From contig JAHFGT010000009.1 in assembly GCA_023247275.1 (NCBI GenBank), positions 1 to 45,718 of the forward strand: 45,718 nucleotides of DNA, written 5' to 3'. This document shows, piece by piece, positions 41,866-45,718 of the stretch. The number at the start of each line of letters is the position of its first letter. Position 1 is the first letter of the stretch. The notes beneath the pieces were generated by a model. It was not told the origin of the DNA, did not search any database, and saw only the letters and a program-made list of their open reading frames with translations. The position numbers and the translations under genes are program-made. Source of the stretch: Candidatus Omnitrophota bacterium (GTDB lineage Bacteria; Omnitrophota; Gorgyraeia; Aquiviventales; Aquiviventaceae).

Positions 41866-44124
41866 TCATACCTGTTCGAGGATCGCGGACTGCTGGTCGG
41901 GTTGCGCGACGATGGCCGCGGTACCTGGGACACGCACCTCTATCGTCGGTGGCTGTTCGTGCCAGCGGCCTTGCCAGGATACGCGAACGTGATCGTTGGT
42001 GCGCGGCTCAACCTGCACGCTGACCGGACCAAACGCGGTCGGGGCAGGACCGAATGTCGCGGCCTGATCCGCATACCAGGCCGACCTGACCCCTGAGCCA
42101 AGGATCACGCGATCCCCCTCCTCGCGGACAAAGCAGTTGCGCACCATTAACACCCACTCGGCCGATGCCCAGACATGTTGCCCATCACCCATGCATCCGC
42201 CCAATGTTCGGGGATGAATGGCCTCAGGCCATTGGCCGGTCGGTGAGGCCAGCACCGCAACAGCGTCCATGATCGCCGCCCATCGCGGATCGCCAGCTCG
42301 CAGCAGCACCTGCGCGACATGCAGCGACAGATACGGATTCATCCCGGAATGGCTCATCTCTTGATAGAACCCGCCGCGCACAAAGGTGTGTTCGAGCAAG
42401 AATCGCACCGAATCCAGCAGGCGCGCGTCGTCCGCGTCAAACAGTTGCAACGGGTATCCGGCCGCCAGCGAACCGATCATGCCGGCGTCAAGCCGTCGAT
42501 ATGGCGACGCTGGCATCGCCGGCCGCCCGAGCCGTTCAGCCGCGAAGGCCAGGCTGCGGTCAATGCTCTCCAACAATCGATCCGCCTCGTGCCGGCACTG
42601 TCGTGCCGTCTGGCTCTGACCCAGCAAGGACAGCATGGCAGCCGCCGCCCGCAAGCCGGCCACGCCCCAGAAATCGTCCCAATAGTAGAAATCGTTCGGG
42701 CCTAAATGCTCGGCGCTGAACCCGGCCGGCAAGAGACCAGCGTGCGGCACCGGCAGCTGGTCTGACACCCGCTTACGCATGATCCATTGCGCACCGCGCA
42801 CAATCGCCCGTCGCCACGCCTGAGGCGGCCTGGTCGCCGTCAGTGCGCACCACTGGTGCAAGGCCCACAGCGCTTCCCCATTAGAATCCCACTCTCCATC
42901 CTGCGAAAAGAAATAGCCGGAGATGTGCTGGCGCGACGGAAACAAGTCGAGCGCACGCCGAGCCCGAGCGGTCAGCCCGGCGCACAACAGCGCGCGCAGG
43001 ATAAACGCGGCATCTCGAAACCAAAATCGCCGATACGTATACGGACCAGGAAACACATCACCTGGCGCGTGCAGGACGAGCGACCGCAACGCGGCGTCGT
43101 ACAGAAACTTCACGCGCGGATCAGCCACCTGGAACGTACAGTGTCCGCGCAAGCTGGCGGTCCAATCTTCCGGCGACGCAGCGGCTGAGGTCGCCGCCTG
43201 ACTCGCTACGGGTTCGACCGTCAGCGGAATCTCAACGGTGAGCTGCCGTTCCTGCGCGGCCTCAAGCCGGAACAGCGCAGCCGCGGTGACCATACCAACG
43301 TCGCTGTGGATGGCTTGATCGGCCGATTCCTGCTGCAGTCGATGGAACACATCCCCATCACCATAGCCAGAATAGGCCAACCGATCCGGACTGGTATTGA
43401 ATCGAACGGTGGCGCGCTTATTGACTCGCCAGGCCTGCTCGGCTGATTCCCAGGTCACGTCGTGTACAAAACTAACCCCTTCTGGGTTATACGGACGCAG
43501 CGCCACCACGACCCACCCACTCATCGGCGCTTGGGTGGTCACGTGGAGCTGGCAGACTAGGCCGGCCGTCATCCGCTCGACCTGCGCGCGCAACTGCAGT
43601 TGCACCGGCCCCTGCTCGAGCCGGGTCACCACCGCCAGCTCGGTGCCTATGATCAGCCGTTGCTCCGCGCTGGCCAGTCGCGAGGGGACTAACGCCTGGC
43701 CATCGTCAGTGAGCACCCACACGTCGAGCGACCAGCCGTCAAAGAGCGGGGTGAGCAGGCCGCGCGGGTCGACCAGCGGGTAGGCGGCGCAATCCGGCAC
43801 GCCGAGGGCGGTCCAGTTGCGGTGCGTCAGATTGATATGGGTGAGCGAGAAGGCGCGCGGGACAAAGGCGTCATCGTGCGGGTTAAACTGGCGCACCACC
43901 CAATACGGCCACACCCAGTCCAGGTTTTGCTGAATCGCCTGGCTGTTGATGAGGCCGCGGGCGTGCAAAACCATGGCCGAGCGTAACAGCTCGGTCGGCG
44001 CAGCCACCTCGGCCGGCTGGGCGAACCGGCGCACCCGGCCCCAGACGACGAATGGGTCTAAGAACCCATAGGTCCGGGCCGCGGACCGGATGATGAACTT
44101 CCAGGGAAACCAGGCGAACCGCAT
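41866..44124 (-). CDS. (alpha/alpha)6-barrel glycoside hydrolase, glucoamylase/amylo-glucosidase-like
   Basis: 752 residues. An N-terminal beta-sandwich (about 60-330) is followed by an (alpha/alpha)6 barrel (about 340-680), with blocks YRRFWFRDAAFILRALL, GEWDSNGEALWALHQW, FYYWDDFWGVAGLRAAA and GGCMGDGQHVWASAEWVLM. This fits the debranching-enzyme/GH15-like group; acidic residues in WFRDA and GEWDSNG may be catalytic. There is no signal peptide. ATG 44124 overlaps the lipase stop (TAATG), and 34 bp separate it from the glycosyltransferase gene, so it belongs to one minus operon. Confidence 0.78.
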   Translation of the reverse strand: MRFAWFPWKFIIRSAARTYGFLDPFVVWGRVRRFAQPAEVAAPTELLRSAMVLHARGLINSQAIQQNLDWVWPYWVVRQFNPHDDAFVPRAFSLTHINLTHRNWTALGVPDCAAYPLVDPRGLLTPLFDGWSLDVWVLTDDGQALVPSRLASAEQRLIIGTELAVVTRLEQGPVQLQLRAQVERMTAGLVCQLHVTTQAPMSGWVVVALRPYNPEGVSFVHDVTWESAEQAWRVNKRATVRFNTSPDRLAYSGYGDGDVFHRLQQESADQAIHSDVGMVTAAALFRLEAAQERQLTVEIPLTVEPVASQAATSAAASPEDWTASLRGHCTFQVADPRVKFLYDAALRSLVLHAPGDVFPGPYTYRRFWFRDAAFILRALLCAGLTARARRALDLFPSRQHISGYFFSQDGEWDSNGEALWALHQWCALTATRPPQAWRRAIVRGAQWIMRKRVSDQLPVPHAGLLPAGFSAEHLGPNDFYYWDDFWGVAGLRAAAAMLSLLGQSQTARQCRHEADRLLESIDRSLAFAAERLGRPAMPASPYRRLDAGMIGSLAAGYPLQLFDADDARLLDSVRFLLEHTFVRGGFYQEMSHSGMNPYLSLHVAQVLLRAGDPRWAAIMDAVAVLASPTGQWPEAIHPRTLGGCMGDGQHVWASAEWVLMVRNCFVREEGDRVILGSGVRSAWYADQAATFGPAPTAFGPVSVQVEPRTNDHVRVSWQGRWHEQPPTIEVRVPGTAAIVAQPDQQSAILEQV

Positions 44125-45065
44125 TATGGAATTCCTAAGCTGCGATCGTACGCATCATCCAACTCCTGTAGTCGAGCTGGTGGCAGGCGCCGATTGAGTA
44201 CCACCCAATCCAGTGCGAGCTTGCGGGCCATGATCGACAGCGTCTTCGGCTCGAGGAAGTACCGCACATGCGCGAGAAGGTAGGCCCCGGCGTTGACCTG
44301 GACATCCCGCGCGACCACACGCGCATACGCGTCGTTGAGCGGCTTCAGCGGCATACCGATCGGATCGTCCCGGTCATAGATGTTCACCCACCGCCCGCGC
44401 TTGCTCTCGACGCTGATTGGCTGTTTGAACGCTTCTGGTCCGCCATACTTCAGGCTGAACAACGCCATCGGTGACCCAACGGTAAACAGGTTGTCCAACC
44501 GCCATCGCTCATGGAATCCGCGCTGGTGCTGCGCCTGGCGCAGCTTCGCGTGATCCCAGACGTAGTCTGAGCTGATGACCGTCCCGAGACTATGCGCGAT
44601 AATCGTCAGCGGCAGCTTGCCCTGCCCCGTCGCGTCGCCCACCTGAGCCGGCAAGGCCTCCAGCGTTCGCGTCACCGCCTGATGGATCTCCTTGTGCGCT
44701 CCAACATCCAGATAGCCGATGACATCGGCCACATACTCGGCGATGAACGTATGCTCCAGCCGTTTCCACGACCGCTTCAGATAATCCCACCCATGGACCA
44801 GCGTGTACCACCACGATGGCTCGGTCTTCAGTGGTGACTCTCCAGCGTCGAGAATCGCGCACAGCAGCTGCTGGCGCTCCTCGAGCACCGTATCCCAATG
44901 CACGCTGCCGATCGCGAGCAGCTCATCCACGCTCGGTGCCGCACCACGACCCACCAGCCGCGCGACTTCGTCTCGCGTGGCCGCGCGTAGCCGCTGCGCC
45001 AACTCATCAGCCCACGCGGAATCCGGCGTGCCGATCCCATGCACGAGCAGCACACTCAGTTTCAT
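44124..45065 (-). CDS. Alpha/beta-hydrolase, lipase-like
   Basis: About 313 residues. MKLSVLLVHGIGTP forms the oxyanion strand; the nucleophile is Ser in IIAHSLGTV (A-x-S-x-G form); NIYDRDDPIG supplies the Asp and HVRYF probably the His. It resembles cytoplasmic PGAP1/lipase-like hydrolases. ATG 45065 was chosen; 14 extra codons to 45107 are open but run into the REP-like repeat region. First gene of the minus lipid/glycan operon. Confidence 0.85.
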   Translation of the reverse strand: MKLSVLLVHGIGTPDSAWADELAQRLRAATRDEVARLVGRGAAPSVDELLAIGSVHWDTVLEERQQLLCAILDAGESPLKTEPSWWYTLVHGWDYLKRSWKRLEHTFIAEYVADVIGYLDVGAHKEIHQAVTRTLEALPAQVGDATGQGKLPLTIIAHSLGTVISSDYVWDHAKLRQAQHQRGFHERWRLDNLFTVGSPMALFSLKYGGPEAFKQPISVESKRGRWVNIYDRDDPIGMPLKPLNDAYARVVARDVQVNAGAYLLAHVRYFLEPKTLSIMARKLALDWVVLNRRLPPARLQELDDAYDRSLGIP

Positions 45066-45120
45066 CCAACTACCTGTCAGTCTATCGCCTTCGCGCGGTC
45101 TTCGCAATTGACCCAGCCCG

Positions 45121-45163
45121 CAAAGTGACAGTCACGTTCAACCTGGAAGTGACTGTCACTTTG
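45121..45163. repeat. REP-like palindrome, AGTGAC family, second copy
   Basis: CAAAGTGACAGTCAC (45121-45135) and GTGACTGTCACTTTG (45149-45163) are exact complements around a 13-nt loop. It is closely related to 20179-20221 but lies between divergent genes, where a terminator is not expected. Confidence 0.65.
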
Positions 45164-45168
45164 TGAGG

Positions 45169-45198
45169 TTGCGCGGTTGTCACTGTAGGCGCTATACT
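45169..45198 (+). promoter_or_regulatory. Promoter of leuC
   Basis: TTGCGC (45169-45174), an 18-bp spacer and TATACT (45193-45198). The predicted start is near 45205, a leader of about 34 nt. Confidence 0.55.
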
Positions 45199-45238
45199 GT
45201 GTTACTGCTCCTAGGCTCACCGCCCGACGACGACACCA

Positions 45239-45718
45239 ATGGCTCAGACGCTGTTCGACAACATTTGGACTCGGCACACGGTCGCCACCCTATCGGATGG
45301 CGGCACGCTGCTGTACATCGATCGTCACCTCGTCCATGAGGTGACCAGCCCGCAGGCGTTCGAAGGGTTGCGGCTGTCCGGACGACGCGTGCGCCGGCCT
45401 GAGCTGACGTTCGCGACGATGGATCATAACGTCCCTACCGATGATCGATTGACGATCCGCGATCCGATCTCCAAAGCGCAGATCGACGCGCTCGCCGCGA
45501 ACTGCCGCCAGTTCGGGGTCACCCTGTACGACCTGAAGTCGGACCGGCAAGGGATCGTCCACATCATCGGCCCGGAGCTGGGACTCACGCTGCCCGGCAC
45601 CACCATCGTGTGCGGCGACTCGCATACTTCGACGCATGGGGCGTTCGGTGCCTTGGCGTTCGGGATCGGGACCTCGGAAGTGGAACACGTGCTGGCCACG
45701 CAATGCTTACCACAGACC
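45239..45718 (+). CDS. leuC: 3-isopropylmalate dehydratase large subunit, 5' part
   Basis: 160 codons before the window ends. [43 protein letters not shown] and [19 protein letters not shown] are typical of LeuC, the aconitase-family [4Fe-4S] subunit of leucine synthesis. The three cluster Cys lie further downstream, outside the window. leuD would be expected next. No strong SD is visible. Confidence 0.95.
   Translation, partial: MAQTLFDNIWTRHTVATLSDGGTLLYIDRHLVHEVTSPQAFEGLRLSGRRVRRPELTFATMDHNVPTDDRLTIRDPISKAQIDALAANCRQFGVTLYDLKSDRQGIVHIIGPELGLTLPGTTIVCGDSHTSTHGAFGALAFGIGTSEVEHVLATQCLPQT

Overview
The window is high-GC DNA from a Gram-negative bacterium. Evidence for an outer membrane includes a beta-barrel porin with Sec signal, a lipoprotein, and secreted RHS and beta-helix proteins. 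The phylum cannot be fixed from sequence alone. The mix of NirK, many hemerythrins, RHS proteins, a GEMM-type riboswitch and REP-like palindromes would suit a deep-branching environmental lineage such as Nitrospirota or its neighbours, but this is a guess. No rRNA, tRNA, CRISPR array or complete transposon was seen.

Layout. (1) 178-3453, minus strand: lipoprotein, sensor histidine kinase and a purine/methylthioadenosine phosphorylase-like enzyme. (2) 3535-4264: a DUF6364-like/PIN toxin-antitoxin operon with a clear promoter, an 11-bp inverted-repeat operator and a probable CTG start. (3) 4270-6927, minus: D-2-hydroxyacid dehydrogenase, PEBP-like protein, STI1-like small protein and TatD nuclease, tightly packed. 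(4) 7035-15799: a nitrite/nitric-oxide module. It holds a minus operon of two hemerythrin proteins, a porin, YceI, an exported protein and copper nitrite reductase NirK; a divergent small membrane protein; a Crp/Fnr regulator; and a hemerythrin-PAS-GGDEF protein. Two TGA-N6-TCA boxes look like operators for this module. (5) 15014-16843: methyltransferase, a small Cys-rich protein and a short-chain dehydrogenase. (6) 16952-24423: a very large glycoside-phosphorylase-like protein, an OB/DUF5666-like protein, a stress trio (GlsB/YeaQ, DUF948, YtxH), a gene remnant and trehalohydrolase TreZ. (7) 24549-34289: a secreted-toxin-like island, made of a beta-helix protein with a C-terminal NucA/NucB DNase domain and a 2113-residue RHS/TcB-like protein with an HExxH tip, coupled to a small secreted beta-protein. 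(8) 34362-38165: a REC-GspE/PilB fusion ATPase and two zinc-ribbon membrane proteins, one an M50-type protease. (9) 38063-45065, minus: lipase, (alpha/alpha)6 glycosidase, GT4 glycosyltransferase and a phosphodiesterase-EEP fusion, apparently one operon. (10) 45239-end: the 5' part of leuC.

The strongest new observations lie in the island of region 7. The two transcription units have similar promoters (TTGAC[A/G]-N18-TA[T/C]ACT). Each carries the same 30-bp upstream element, placed 7 bp or 17 bp above the -35 box, which differs by one helical turn. The nuclease transcript also has a leader that fits the GEMM (cyclic-di-GMP-I type) riboswitch. Together these suggest a two-layer control of an RHS/nuclease export system: a shared activator plus a cyclic dinucleotide. 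In region 4 one Crp/Fnr-type box sits exactly 41.5 bp from both predicted divergent start sites. A near-copy sits 41.5 bp from the ATG of the GGDEF gene, implying a leaderless mRNA.
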